Shown here one piece after another: positions 1 to 7,870 of a stretch of 52,816 nt of DNA. How positions within the stretch are numbered: position 1 is the first letter of the stretch; the number at the start of each line of letters is the position of its first letter. The stretch covers positions 69,204-122,019 of the forward strand of contig NZ_FQYU01000010.1 in NCBI RefSeq assembly GCF_900141855.1. The letters run 5' to 3'. Origin of the DNA: Pseudozobellia thermophila. GTDB taxonomy: Bacteria; Bacteroidota; Bacteroidia; Flavobacteriales; Flavobacteriaceae. A program made the translations under genes and the position numbers. Under the pieces are notes generated by a model. That model was not told the DNA's origin. It was given only the letters and a program-made list of their open reading frames with translations, and did no database searches.

Positions 1-662
1 TGGCAAGCGCACTCGTCGAGGGCGGCTATGTCTTTAGGTTGACCGTAACCGACGACGAGAACGATACGGCCACCGACGAGGTAAGCGTAACCGTACATCC
101 CCCAACAACAGTCAACCAAGCTCCCGTGGCCAATGCAACGGCCGATAACCTTAACGGCCCGGCACCCCTGGAGGTCAATTTTGATGCCTCCAATTCGACC
201 GACGATTCGGCTGTAAGGGATTATATATGGGATTTTGGAAATGGAGACACTTCCACCGATATAAGCCCCACCTATACGTATACCTCCCCTGGCACCTATC
301 AAGTTTCCTTGACCGTGACGGATGCGGAAAATCTTTCGGACAGCACCGAAATTACCATTACCGTTTCCGAAACCGACCCACCCAACGAAACCCAGGGCGA
401 ACCCGAGATTAGGCTTGAGGTAAACCCGGCGCAAAATGGAACCGCCCGGATAGTGCTGATCGACCAATCTTCTTCGACCTACCTCTCGGAAGTACGGTTG
501 CACGACTACTCGGGCCGACTACTCAAGACTTTTGAATTCGGCCATACGGGAGATGAGGATTATGAAATACCGGTGGCTACCTTAAGCAACGGCCTCTATT
601 ACCTCGGTTTAAAAACGAACACCGGCGACACGGAAACCCTTCCTTTGGTCATACGGCAATAG
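1..662 (+). CDS. Secreted PKD-domain protein with T9SS-like C-terminus (3' part only)
   Basis: The frame is open to the left edge of the window, so this is the end of a longer gene; the first codons already read as the end of a PKD-type beta-sandwich (LVEGGYVFRLTVTD). A complete PKD domain follows (about 108-350), with the family signature WDFGNGDTS and a closing YTSPGTYQVSLTVTD. The last 85 or so residues form a separate beta domain ending GLYYLGLKTNTGDTETLPLVIRQ-like, similar to the type A T9SS sorting domain that directs secretion across the outer membrane and is then removed. Any catalytic domain lies outside the window. The family suggests a cell-surface or secreted enzyme or adhesin, which is inference. 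Confidence 0.8.
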   Translation, partial: ASALVEGGYVFRLTVTDDENDTATDEVSVTVHPPTTVNQAPVANATADNLNGPAPLEVNFDASNSTDDSAVRDYIWDFGNGDTSTDISPTYTYTSPGTYQVSLTVTDAENLSDSTEITITVSETDPPNETQGEPEIRLEVNPAQNGTARIVLIDQSSSTYLSEVRLHDYSGRLLKTFEFGHTGDEDYEIPVATLSNGLYYLGLKTNTGDTETLPLVIRQ

Positions 663-711
663 GGCGTAACATTTACCAAGGTTTCGCGTCATACCTATAA
701 ACCTAGACAGT

Positions 712-1683
712 ATGAAAGCCTTGACCTATTCGCGCTATGGGAAACCTTCGGCAATTTTTGAAGTAAAGCATGTCAACACGCCCGAGCCGAGGGAAGACGA
801 ACTGCTCGTCAAAGTTTACGCCTCGACCGTAAACAGGACCGACGAAGGTCTGGTCACGGCGCGCTATTTTGTAAGCCGGGTTTTTACCGGTCTTTTCCGT
901 CCGAAAAAACAAATACCGGGTACCGATTTTGCAGGGCGAATTGAAAAAACAGGCGAAAAAGTAAAAAATTTCAAGGTTGGAGATCGCGTTTTTGGATTTA
1001 ACGATGAAATTCTAAGTTCCCATGCAGAATACTTGGTCATCAAAGAAGATGGGGCCGTACTGCCCATGCCCGAAAATGCAGGGTACAAATCGGCTACCGC
1101 TTGTTGCGAAGGCGCCCACTACGCCCTTAATTTCATAAATAAGACAAGCATATCCGCGGGACAAAAAGTACTTGTCAACGGGGCAACAGGAGCCATCGGA
1201 ACCGCCGTCGTCCAGTTGTTGTACCACAAAGGTGTCGAGGTAACCGCTACCGCGAACACAAAAAATAGGGAATTGGTAAAGACCTTGGGCGCCACTACGG
1301 TCATCGATTTTACCAAGGAAGATTTTACCCGACAAACAGTCAAGTACGATTTTATTTTCGACGCCGTGGGCAAAAGTACCTTTTTACGGTGCAAGCCCCT
1401 TTTAAAGCCAAGGGGAGTGTATATATCATCTGAACTGGGCCCTTATGGATCCAACCTGTTTTGGGCACTTTTCACCCCGATCATTGGAGGGAAAAAAGTG
1501 ATATTTCCGGTCCCCGTAAAAGTTAGGGAGAGCCTTCTGACCATCAAAAAGTTAATGGAGAACGACCAGTTCTCCGCAGTCATCGACCGCACCTATTCTT
1601 TAGACGATATCATCGAGGCTTATGAATATGTGGCCTTGGGACAAAAAACCGGAAGTGTAGTCATTGAAATGGCCAGCCCATAA
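712..1683 (+). CDS. Zinc-independent MDR-family NAD(P)-dependent alcohol dehydrogenase / quinone oxidoreductase
   Basis: A 323-residue cytosolic protein of the medium-chain dehydrogenase/reductase superfamily. The N-terminal GroES-like fold has the usual segments PGTDFAGRIEKTG and FKVGDRVFGF near residues 65-95. The Rossmann domain shows VLVNGATGAIGTAVVQL around residue 155, the nucleotide-binding loop of the quinone oxidoreductase branch. The cysteine/histidine ligands of zinc alcohol dehydrogenases are absent. The C-terminal GQKTGSVVIE is typical. It probably reduces an alkenal or quinone with NADPH; the substrate cannot be read from sequence. It stands alone on the plus strand and converges with the lactonase gene, 12 bp away. 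Confidence 0.85.
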   Translation: MKALTYSRYGKPSAIFEVKHVNTPEPREDELLVKVYASTVNRTDEGLVTARYFVSRVFTGLFRPKKQIPGTDFAGRIEKTGEKVKNFKVGDRVFGFNDEILSSHAEYLVIKEDGAVLPMPENAGYKSATACCEGAHYALNFINKTSISAGQKVLVNGATGAIGTAVVQLLYHKGVEVTATANTKNRELVKTLGATTVIDFTKEDFTRQTVKYDFIFDAVGKSTFLRCKPLLKPRGVYISSELGPYGSNLFWALFTPIIGGKKVIFPVPVKVRESLLTIKKLMENDQFSAVIDRTYSLDDIIEAYEYVALGQKTGSVVIEMASP

Positions 1684-1695
1684 AGGGGGCGGGGC

Positions 1696-2694
1696 TTACC
1701 TGAGACGTACACTCAATATATAGTCGTCCGCTGTCATGAACAACCTTGTTTCGGTGGCATCAAAAGCGCAATTTGAGGTTTTCTCGCCCGTGTGGATACG
1801 GGCCACGGGTCGGCCTTCCGTAGTAAACACCCAAACCCCGCCAGGACCGGTAGCAAACAGAAAACCCTTACTGTGCATTTTCATGCCGTCGGGAAGCCCT
1901 TGTTGGCCCTTTTGGCCTACAAGTTCGGTGACATTGTAAAAGATGCGCTTGTTAACGGCTTTGCCCACATCTAGGATGTCGTATTCGTACCATACGGCAT
2001 GCTCGGGGTTCGAGACGGCCACATACAACTTCGCACCGTCGGTTGAAAGCGCTACCCCGTTAGGCCTTGAAAGCTTGTCCACCAAAATGGTCTTCCCTTC
2101 CTTTGTCAAACAATACAGTCCCTGAAAATCGAGTTCCTTGTTCGGGTCGTCCATCTTTCCGGGAAGTCCGTATGGCGGATCGGTAAAATACAGGTTTCCT
2201 TCCTTATCAAAAACCCCATCGTTGGGGCTGTTCAAGCGTTTGCCCTCGTATTGGTCCACCAGTACTTCGTACTCCGCTTTCGGCCCATCCAGCGAACTTT
2301 TCATCTTGGCCACCTGCCGATTACCGTGTTGCATCAGTACAAGTTCCCCTTGCGGACTTAACAATAGGCCGTTCGATCCCGGCTCATCGCCATAGTCTTT
2401 ACCACTGGAGTACCCCGAAGGCCTTAGGTACTCGGATACCTTGCCATCCATATCGATCTTGAAGACCGCATTGTTCGGTATATCCGAAAACAAGAGATAC
2501 TTTCCCTCGTTTACATACAAAGGGCCCTCCGTCCATTCGAATCCGTTTGCCACTATTTCAATTTCGGCATCGGGGTCCAATACCCTTAGCGCTTCCCCAT
2601 TCAGTATTTCGATCCTTGCATCTGGTTTTACCTTTTGGGAACTCAGTTGCAAACCACACAACAGGGCTCCCAAACACACCACTAAATTTTTCAT
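1696..2694 (-). CDS. Exported SMP-30/gluconolactonase-family lactonase
   Basis: A 332-residue six-bladed beta-propeller of the SMP-30/gluconolactonase/LRE family. An N-terminal signal peptide (MKNLVVCLGALLCGLQLSSQ) predicts a periplasmic location. Family landmarks are EWTEGPLYV near residue 53 (metal-binding Glu), a mid-protein LNSPNDGVFDKEGNLYFTD block, and SRPNGVALSTDGAKLYVA (metal-binding Asn) near residue 213. Such enzymes hydrolyse sugar-acid lactones in a divalent-metal-dependent reaction. It is the last gene after a GntP transporter and galactonate dehydratase on the same strand, so galactono- or gluconolactone is the likely substrate. That assignment rests on neighbours. Confidence 0.85.
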   Translation of the reverse strand: MKNLVVCLGALLCGLQLSSQKVKPDARIEILNGEALRVLDPDAEIEIVANGFEWTEGPLYVNEGKYLLFSDIPNNAVFKIDMDGKVSEYLRPSGYSSGKDYGDEPGSNGLLLSPQGELVLMQHGNRQVAKMKSSLDGPKAEYEVLVDQYEGKRLNSPNDGVFDKEGNLYFTDPPYGLPGKMDDPNKELDFQGLYCLTKEGKTILVDKLSRPNGVALSTDGAKLYVAVSNPEHAVWYEYDILDVGKAVNKRIFYNVTELVGQKGQQGLPDGMKMHSKGFLFATGPGGVWVFTTEGRPVARIHTGEKTSNCAFDATETRLFMTADDYILSVRLR

Positions 2695-2767
2695 AATAAA
2701 AAGTTTTAAGAGCTGGCCATAGCGTTTTGATCCGGTGAATAACGACCCGTTTACGGAATCATCCGGT

Positions 2768-4090
2768 TCAATTCACGACCAGCGAAACAACAAAAATTAT
2801 GGTCATTGCCGTAGTTCCCAAAACCAAGGTACCTACCGTCTGAACTTGGTTGCCCTGCTTGACATCCATTCCCGTCAACTGGGTCAAGACCCAGAAAAAA
2901 CTATCATTGGCATGCGAAACCACCGTAGAACCGGCCCCTATGGCCAAAACGGTCATGGTTTTCATAAAAGCATCCTCAAGGCCCAATGCGGGCATCATGG
3001 GGGCAACTATGGATGCCGTCGTTATTAGGGCCACCGTAGACGAACCCTGGGTCGTCTTTAGGCATGCGGCCAATAAAAAAGGAAAAAAGAGACCTATCGA
3101 CAGGCCCGAAAAGCTTTCCGTTATCAAATCGGCGATTCCCGAATTTTGAAGCATTGCCCCAAAAATACCCCCTGCCCCCGTAATCAATATAATGGGAGCG
3201 GCTATACGAACGGCATCGCCCAACCAGCCCGTTGCCGAATAGACCTTTTCATCGAGCTTTTCCGGTAACAACAAGGCAAGGGCCACGCCAATCAAAAGAG
3301 CGATGACGGGACTGCCCACAAAGGCGATGACGGGATACACGGGCGAAGCGCCCAGCTTCAGCTCAGGATAATCGAAAACCGATTTCAGAACGATCAGCAC
3401 GATCGGAACGGCAATACACAACAGCGACAACCTTAGTTTAGGTTTGTGCAAGGCATCGGACGCGGTTTCCATATGGATGGGAACATGTACCCGCGCCGCA
3501 ATTTTGGTCGCAAAGAAATAACAACTGACCAATGACAGCGAGCTTATGATCAACCCCCAGAGAATAACGCTTCCCAAATCGGCGTTCAAAATTCCGGCCG
3601 CCGCAATAGGACCAGGGGTGGGCGGCACCATGACATGGGTAGCGGTCAAGCCCAGGGCCAGGGCGGCCGTAGTGCCGGCGTACGATACCTTGGCCTTATC
3701 GGACAAGGCCTTGTTCAATGAGTTCATAATGATAAAGGCACTATCGGCAAAGACGGGAATCGACAACAAGTAGCCCGTGAGCATCATGGCCAAATGAATG
3801 GATTTCTCCCCGATCAATTTGATCATACGATTGGCTATCACCATGGCTCCACCTGACTTTTCGAGGATGGTACCGATGGCCACCCCGAAAAAAATTATGA
3901 GGCCGATCTTCCCCATAATACTCCCAAAGCCATCGTTTATGCTGGAAATGATCAACTCCACGTCCATCCCGGTTATAAATCCATAACCGACAGCCGACAA
4001 TAAGAGGACAAAGAAGGGATGGATTTTTAACCGGACAATACCGACCACAATAAAGGCCAAGGCCAAAACAAGCGCTACTACGTAAATCAT
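2768..4090 (-). CDS. GntP-family gluconate/galactonate:H+ symporter
   Basis: A 440-residue inner-membrane protein made almost wholly of hydrophobic helices (about 12-14). Conserved GntP-family segments are visible: the N-terminal IHPFFVLLLSAVGYGFITGM, the GKIGLIIFFGVAIGTILEKSG stretch near residue 60, VMVPPTPGPIAAAGIL near residue 153, and TTQGSSTVALITTASI in the C-terminal half. Family members import gluconate and related aldonates with protons. It sits between dgoD and the lactonase with short gaps (73 and 85 bp), so galactonate is the likely cargo. Gluconate, or another aldonate, remains possible. Confidence 0.88.
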   Translation of the reverse strand: MIYVVALVLALAFIVVGIVRLKIHPFFVLLLSAVGYGFITGMDVELIISSINDGFGSIMGKIGLIIFFGVAIGTILEKSGGAMVIANRMIKLIGEKSIHLAMMLTGYLLSIPVFADSAFIIMNSLNKALSDKAKVSYAGTTAALALGLTATHVMVPPTPGPIAAAGILNADLGSVILWGLIISSLSLVSCYFFATKIAARVHVPIHMETASDALHKPKLRLSLLCIAVPIVLIVLKSVFDYPELKLGASPVYPVIAFVGSPVIALLIGVALALLLPEKLDEKVYSATGWLGDAVRIAAPIILITGAGGIFGAMLQNSGIADLITESFSGLSIGLFFPFLLAACLKTTQGSSTVALITTASIVAPMMPALGLEDAFMKTMTVLAIGAGSTVVSHANDSFFWVLTQLTGMDVKQGNQVQTVGTLVLGTTAMTIIFVVSLVVN

Positions 4091-4175
4091 ATCTTAAGTT
4101 GAGTTTGCCATTATTTGATAGTAGGGGCTATGCCAAAATCACCAAACCCCTACCCTCGTTAGTTCCGTCGAACCC

Positions 4176-5333
4176 CTACCACTCCGCAAAGCTGCCGTCT
4201 TCACTTCTCCAAATCGGATTGTTCCAATCATGCCCTAAGCTTGCCCCTTCCTTCAATTTTTCCTCATTGAGCACTACCCCGAGGCCCGGTTTGTCCCATA
4301 ATTCGATATAGCCATCCTTCAGGTCAAAAATCTCAGGGTTTTCCATATAATCCAACAGGTCAAACCCTTGGTTGTAATGGATGCCCAAACTGCTTTCTTG
4401 GATAACGGCGTTGATCGACGTAAAATCGACATGGAGGCACGAGGCCAGCGCCACCGGCCCTAGGGGACAATGGGGTGCCAGGGCCACATCATAGGCCTCT
4501 GCCATGGAGGCGATCCGCCGCACTTCCGAAATTCCGCCGGCATGGCTCAGATCGGGCTGAATAATATCAACGGTGCCCTTATGGAGCAGCTCCTTAAAGT
4601 CCCATCGCGAGAACATGCGTTCGCCTGTGGCTATAGGGATGGAAGTATAGGGATAAATGTGGTCCAAGGCCTCGTTATTGCTGCTTAGAACCGGTTCTTC
4701 GATGAACATAGGACGGTAGGGCGCCACCTCGTCGATGAGTCTTTTTACCATACCCTTATGGATACGTCCGTGAAAATCGAGGCCGATGTCCAAGGCATCG
4801 CCGAATTCTTCCCGAAGCCTTTTTATATTGTTTGCGACCGTTTTCGTTTTTTCGAGGGAATCTATCCAGGCGAATGCCCCGGTGGCATTCATTTTTACGG
4901 CCTTGTACCCTTGGGAAACTTTTTCCCGTGCCTGTTCGAGCACCACTTCGGGGTCGTCTCCGCCGATCCAGCAGTACATTTTCATTTTTTTGCGTACCGG
5001 CCCGCCCAAGAGTTCATAGACCGGGACGTTCAAATATTTTCCCTTAAGGTCCCAAAGGGCCTGGTCGATACCGGAAAGTGCACTCATCAAAATGGGCCCT
5101 CCCCTATAAAAGCCGCCGGCATAAAGGGTCTGCCAAATATCCTCTATATCGTTTGCGGAACGGCCGATAACGAATTTTGAGAGTTCGCGGACACAGGCCT
5201 CAACGGTCGATGCCTTACCCTCAACTACCGGTTCGCCCCAACCGACGAGTCCGTTTTTGGTTGTAATTTTTAGAAATAGCCACCTGGGCGGAACCTTGAA
5301 AAGTTCAATTTTTTCGATCAACAGGTCGTTCAT
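4176..5333 (-). CDS. dgoD: D-galactonate dehydratase
   Basis: An enolase-superfamily enzyme (mandelate racemase subgroup) converting D-galactonate to 2-keto-3-deoxy-D-galactonate. Counting from the chosen start, the active-site residues are D186 and H188 (LDFHGR), E212 (FIEEPVL), E238 (ATGERMF) and H288 (APHCPLGP). These match E. coli DgoD D183, H185, E209, E235 and H285 with a constant offset of three, and the end NPIWRSEDGSFAEW also matches DgoD. Length is 385 residues, normal for the family. The frame stays open to an ATG at 5390, and another ATG lies at 5354, but homology starts at the ATG at 5333. First gene of a likely operon with the transporter and lactonase. Confidence 0.93.
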   Translation of the reverse strand: MNDLLIEKIELFKVPPRWLFLKITTKNGLVGWGEPVVEGKASTVEACVRELSKFVIGRSANDIEDIWQTLYAGGFYRGGPILMSALSGIDQALWDLKGKYLNVPVYELLGGPVRKKMKMYCWIGGDDPEVVLEQAREKVSQGYKAVKMNATGAFAWIDSLEKTKTVANNIKRLREEFGDALDIGLDFHGRIHKGMVKRLIDEVAPYRPMFIEEPVLSSNNEALDHIYPYTSIPIATGERMFSRWDFKELLHKGTVDIIQPDLSHAGGISEVRRIASMAEAYDVALAPHCPLGPVALASCLHVDFTSINAVIQESSLGIHYNQGFDLLDYMENPEIFDLKDGYIELWDKPGLGVVLNEEKLKEGASLGHDWNNPIWRSEDGSFAEW

Positions 5334-5503
5334 TGAAGTATAGTAGTTTTTCATTTCCACGGGATACTGGCATCCTGTGGAAAAGCACAAGTTGGTTTCC
5401 CCTAAAGTAAGGAATAATTTTGAAGTGTAAGAATTACAACTACTTACCCTTGGAACAAATCGGAAAATGGCCGGGCCATAGACCGGCAGATGTGCATTCG
5501 GCC

Positions 5504-6805
5504 CTAGACGGGCTCACCGTAAAGGTCGAAATCCGCCGCCTCAAAAATGCGTATGTCGGCAAAATCGCCCTGTTTTAAGTAGTGTTTGGTAGCATCGATC
5601 AGCACCTCATTGTCTACATCGGGCGAATCGAACTCGGTACGGCCGACAAAGTAATTGCCCTCTTTTCTATCGATCATGCAACGAAAGGTCTTGCCGATCT
5701 TTTCTTGGTTGAGCTCCCATGAAATTTGCGATTGCAGTTCCATGATCTCATTGGCCCGTTCTTGCTTCACCGCTTCGGGCACATCGTCTACCAAGGAATA
5801 GGCATGGGTATTTTCTTCATGGCTGTAGGTAAAGCAGCCCAAGCGCTCAAAGCGCATATCGGCCACCCACTGTTTCAAGGTCTGAAAGTCCTCCTCTGTT
5901 TCGCCCGGATAGCCCACGATAAGGGTAGTCCTAATGGTCATTCCGGGTACGGCCGCCCTGAACTGCTTTAACAAGTTGGTGGTCTTCTCCTGTGTAGTTC
6001 CCCTTCGCATGCTCTTTAAGATCCGGTCGGAAATATGCTGCAAGGGGATATCGAGGTAATTACAGATCTTTGGCTCCCTTTTCATCACATCGAGGACATC
6101 CATCGGAAAGCCCGTTGGAAAGGCGTAGTGGAGCCTTATCCATTCGATTCCCTCGACCTTGGCCAAGTTCTCGAGTAATTCGGCCAAGTTCCTTTTTTTG
6201 TAAAGGTCGAGTCCGTAGTAAGTAAGGTCTTGCGCGATCAAGATCAACTCCTTTACCCCTTTGGCGGCCAATTTTTCGGCCTCCGTAACCAGTTCCTCGA
6301 TCGGTGTACTTTTGTGCTTGCCCCGCATCAAGGGTATGGCACAAAAGGAACAGGGGCGGTCACAGCCCTCGGCGATCTTTAGATAGGCATAGTTCTTGGG
6401 CGTAGTGGTCAGGCGCTCGCCGATCAGTTCGTGCTTGTAGTCGGCCCCTAGGGCCTTCAATAGATTGGGCAGTTCACTGGTGCCAAAATATTCGTCGACA
6501 TTTGGGATCTCTTTTTGAAGGTCGGGCTTGTAGCGTTCGCTCAGGCAGCCGGTCACAAACACCTTGTCGACCTCCCCGGCCTCCTTCTTTTGAACGTATT
6601 CCAATATCGTATTTACGCTCTCTTCCTTGGCATTGGCGATAAATCCGCAGGTATTGATTACCACCACGTTGCCTTCTTCCTCATGAACGACCTCTTTGTC
6701 ATTGGCCCGAAGCTGCCCCATGAGCACCTCCGAATCGTAAAGGTTCTTTGAGCAACCCAAGGTTACCACATTGATCCGGTTTGTCTTAAGCGATTTTGTG
6801 CGCAT
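5504..6805 (-). CDS. rimO: Ribosomal protein S12 methylthiotransferase
   Basis: A radical-SAM methylthiotransferase that modifies the conserved aspartate of ribosomal protein S12. Domain order: N-terminal MTTase domain with its three iron-sulfur cysteines (TLGCSKN, NTCGFI, TGCLSERY); radical SAM core with CDRPCSFCAIP near residue 148, the CxxxCxxC cluster motif; and a C-terminal TRAM domain (about 370-430). Length 433 is usual. LGCSKNLYDSEVLMGQL and the S12-type radical-SAM neighbourhood favour RimO over MiaB. A -7 element lies 18 bp upstream, giving a leader of only about 12 nt. Confidence 0.95.
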   Translation of the reverse strand: MRTKSLKTNRINVVTLGCSKNLYDSEVLMGQLRANDKEVVHEEEGNVVVINTCGFIANAKEESVNTILEYVQKKEAGEVDKVFVTGCLSERYKPDLQKEIPNVDEYFGTSELPNLLKALGADYKHELIGERLTTTPKNYAYLKIAEGCDRPCSFCAIPLMRGKHKSTPIEELVTEAEKLAAKGVKELILIAQDLTYYGLDLYKKRNLAELLENLAKVEGIEWIRLHYAFPTGFPMDVLDVMKREPKICNYLDIPLQHISDRILKSMRRGTTQEKTTNLLKQFRAAVPGMTIRTTLIVGYPGETEEDFQTLKQWVADMRFERLGCFTYSHEENTHAYSLVDDVPEAVKQERANEIMELQSQISWELNQEKIGKTFRCMIDRKEGNYFVGRTEFDSPDVDNEVLIDATKHYLKQGDFADIRIFEAADFDLYGEPV

Positions 6806-6822
6806 TTGATATAATTGGGATG

Positions 6823-6830
6823 CAAAAATA
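6823..6830 (-). promoter_or_regulatory. Predicted flavobacterial -7 element of rimO
   Basis: On the minus strand the sequence is TATTTTTG followed by CATC, an exact match to TAnnTTTG. A start site near 6817 would leave a roughly 12-nt leader before the rimO ATG. No clear -33 TTG is seen at the preferred spacing. Confidence 0.55.
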
Positions 6831-7008
6831 CGACTTGAACGGAGTATCGAGGCACAAATAAGACGATTTCTTGGTTTTTAGGGTCCAACTTAAAAAAGAA
6901 AGGGCTTTTGCCATAAGGGCCAGAACGGAAAGAGGGCCTTGACCGTGACCTGAAAGGCAGTCGGGCCGACACGAATCCCAAAATTTATTTCAACGGACCA
7001 ATTGAAGC

Positions 7009-7389
7009 CTAGGAACTGCACCCCTCGCAGGTTCCCGTCAAGAACAATTGCACCTGCTGAATGCGTTTATTGGGCAATTCGGGAATCGCTATCTCGCACG
7101 AAACACATTCTACCTTGCCACAACTCGTGCATTGAAAGTGGGGATGGATGTCAGAATGATGGCCGCTGGTACAATTATGGCACTTGGCATAATGCTTCAA
7201 GCCATTGCCGCCCAAAAAGGAGTGGACCCTCCCCTCATCTTCCAGTCTGTCCAGAATGCGATAGATGGTCGACTTGTTCATTTGTCCCTTAAATTTTTCC
7301 ACCAACTCCACGACTCCGACCGCCCCGTCCATTTGACGAAAAAAGTCGGTGACCAAACTCACGGATTTTGTATTCCTGACAATTCCCAT
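7009..7389 (-). CDS. Fur-family metalloregulator, Zur-like
   Basis: A 126-residue repressor of the Fur superfamily. The N-terminal winged helix has MNKSTIYRILDRLEDEGRVH, the recognition-helix region, near residue 38. The C-terminal dimerisation domain carries a His/Cys sensory region (CHNCTSGHHSDIHPHFQC) and structural-zinc cysteines in CTSCGKVECVSC and the final CEGC. It diverges from merC across 79 bp containing two palindromes of Fur-box size, consistent with control of both itself and the merC operon. No Fe-specific feature is visible. The Zur label is inferred from the downstream genes; Fur, PerR or another metal sensor cannot be excluded. Confidence 0.85.
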   Translation of the reverse strand: MGIVRNTKSVSLVTDFFRQMDGAVGVVELVEKFKGQMNKSTIYRILDRLEDEGRVHSFLGGNGLKHYAKCHNCTSGHHSDIHPHFQCTSCGKVECVSCEIAIPELPNKRIQQVQLFLTGTCEGCSS

Positions 7390-7393
7390 GGCA

Positions 7394-7401
7394 CAAAATT
7401 A
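7394..7401 (-). promoter_or_regulatory. Predicted -7 element of the Fur-family gene
   Basis: Minus-strand TAATTTTG, an exact TAnnTTTG match. A TTG at 7424-7422 lies 20 bp upstream as a possible -33. The element ends only 4 bp before the ATG at 7389, so the mRNA may be leaderless. Operator 1 lies between the two promoter elements. Confidence 0.5.
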
Positions 7402-7421
7402 ATGCAATATGGTTGCAATAA
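7402..7421. promoter_or_regulatory. Candidate metalloregulator operator 1
   Basis: Reads ATGCAATATGGTTGCAATAA on the plus strand. Its core is a perfect inverted repeat, TGCAA-5-TTGCA, at 7403-7417. It matches operator 2 at 14 of 20 positions. It covers the predicted -33 TTG of merC (7413-7415) and lies between the predicted -7 and -33 of the divergent regulator gene. Size and symmetry suit a Fur-family dimer. Confidence 0.6.
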
Positions 7422-7442
7422 CAACTTAATATTTTATTTTTG
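7413..7442 (+). promoter_or_regulatory. Predicted promoter of the merC operon
   Basis: A TTG at 7413-7415, a 19-bp spacer and TATTTTTG at 7435-7442 match the flavobacterial TTG-N19-TAnnTTTG promoter exactly. Transcription would begin near 7448, giving a leader of about 20 nt. Both elements fall on palindromic operators. Confidence 0.7.
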
Positions 7443-7459
7443 CAACTCAGTCGCAATAA
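7440..7459. promoter_or_regulatory. Candidate metalloregulator operator 2
   Basis: Reads TTGCAACTCAGTCGCAATAA. The core TTGCAAC-3-GTCGCAA (7440-7456) is an inverted repeat with one mismatch per arm. It begins exactly 38 bp after operator 1, overlaps the merC -7 element and spans the predicted start site, so a bound repressor should block transcription. Confidence 0.6.
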
Positions 7460-7468
7460 AACGATACT

Positions 7469-7870
7469 ATGAATGCTCTTTTAAAGAAACCGGATACCTT
7501 GGGCGCATGGGCCGGCAGCTTGTGCCTGGTGCATTGTGTGGCCACCCCTTTTCTTTTTCTGGCCCAGGCATGTTCCGGCTGTGATCATGCCGCACCGGAC
7601 TGGTGGAAGCAAATCGATTCCTTTTTTTTGGTACTGTCTTTTTGGGCCGTATACCGGTCTACCAAAACCACCCGTTTGAATTTTATCAAACCCGCCATGT
7701 GGGCAGGGTGGGCCACCTTGACCCTTCTCTTGGTGAACGAAAAGCTCGAAGCCTTTCCATTACCGGAGGCAATGACCTATCTCTCGGCCTTTGTCTTGGT
7801 AGGCCTCCATCTCTACAATAAAAAATACTGTACCTGTAAAACCGATAGTTGTTGTGCGAAAAATAGATAA
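7469..7870 (+). CDS. MerC-domain membrane protein
   Basis: A 133-residue inner-membrane protein with about four hydrophobic helices. The first helix carries SLCLVHCVATPFLF, whose CxxxC-like cysteine/histidine group is the MerC metal site; CSGC follows at residues 36-39. The C-terminal tail is Cys-rich (KKYCTCKTDSCCAKNR). MerC proteins were named for mercury import, but there is no merA, merR or merT here and the gene sits behind a Fur-family switch. A role in moving or sensing zinc or another soft metal is more likely, by inference. The folE frame overlaps its end by 17 nt, suggesting translational coupling. Confidence 0.85.
   Translation: MNALLKKPDTLGAWAGSLCLVHCVATPFLFLAQACSGCDHAAPDWWKQIDSFFLVLSFWAVYRSTKTTRLNFIKPAMWAGWATLTLLLVNEKLEAFPLPEAMTYLSAFVLVGLHLYNKKYCTCKTDSCCAKNR

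Noticed and set aside
7469-7870. Mercury resistance operon
   Set aside because: Only a MerC-domain protein is present; no MerR-type regulator, MerA reductase, MerT or MerP, and the regulator is Fur-like.
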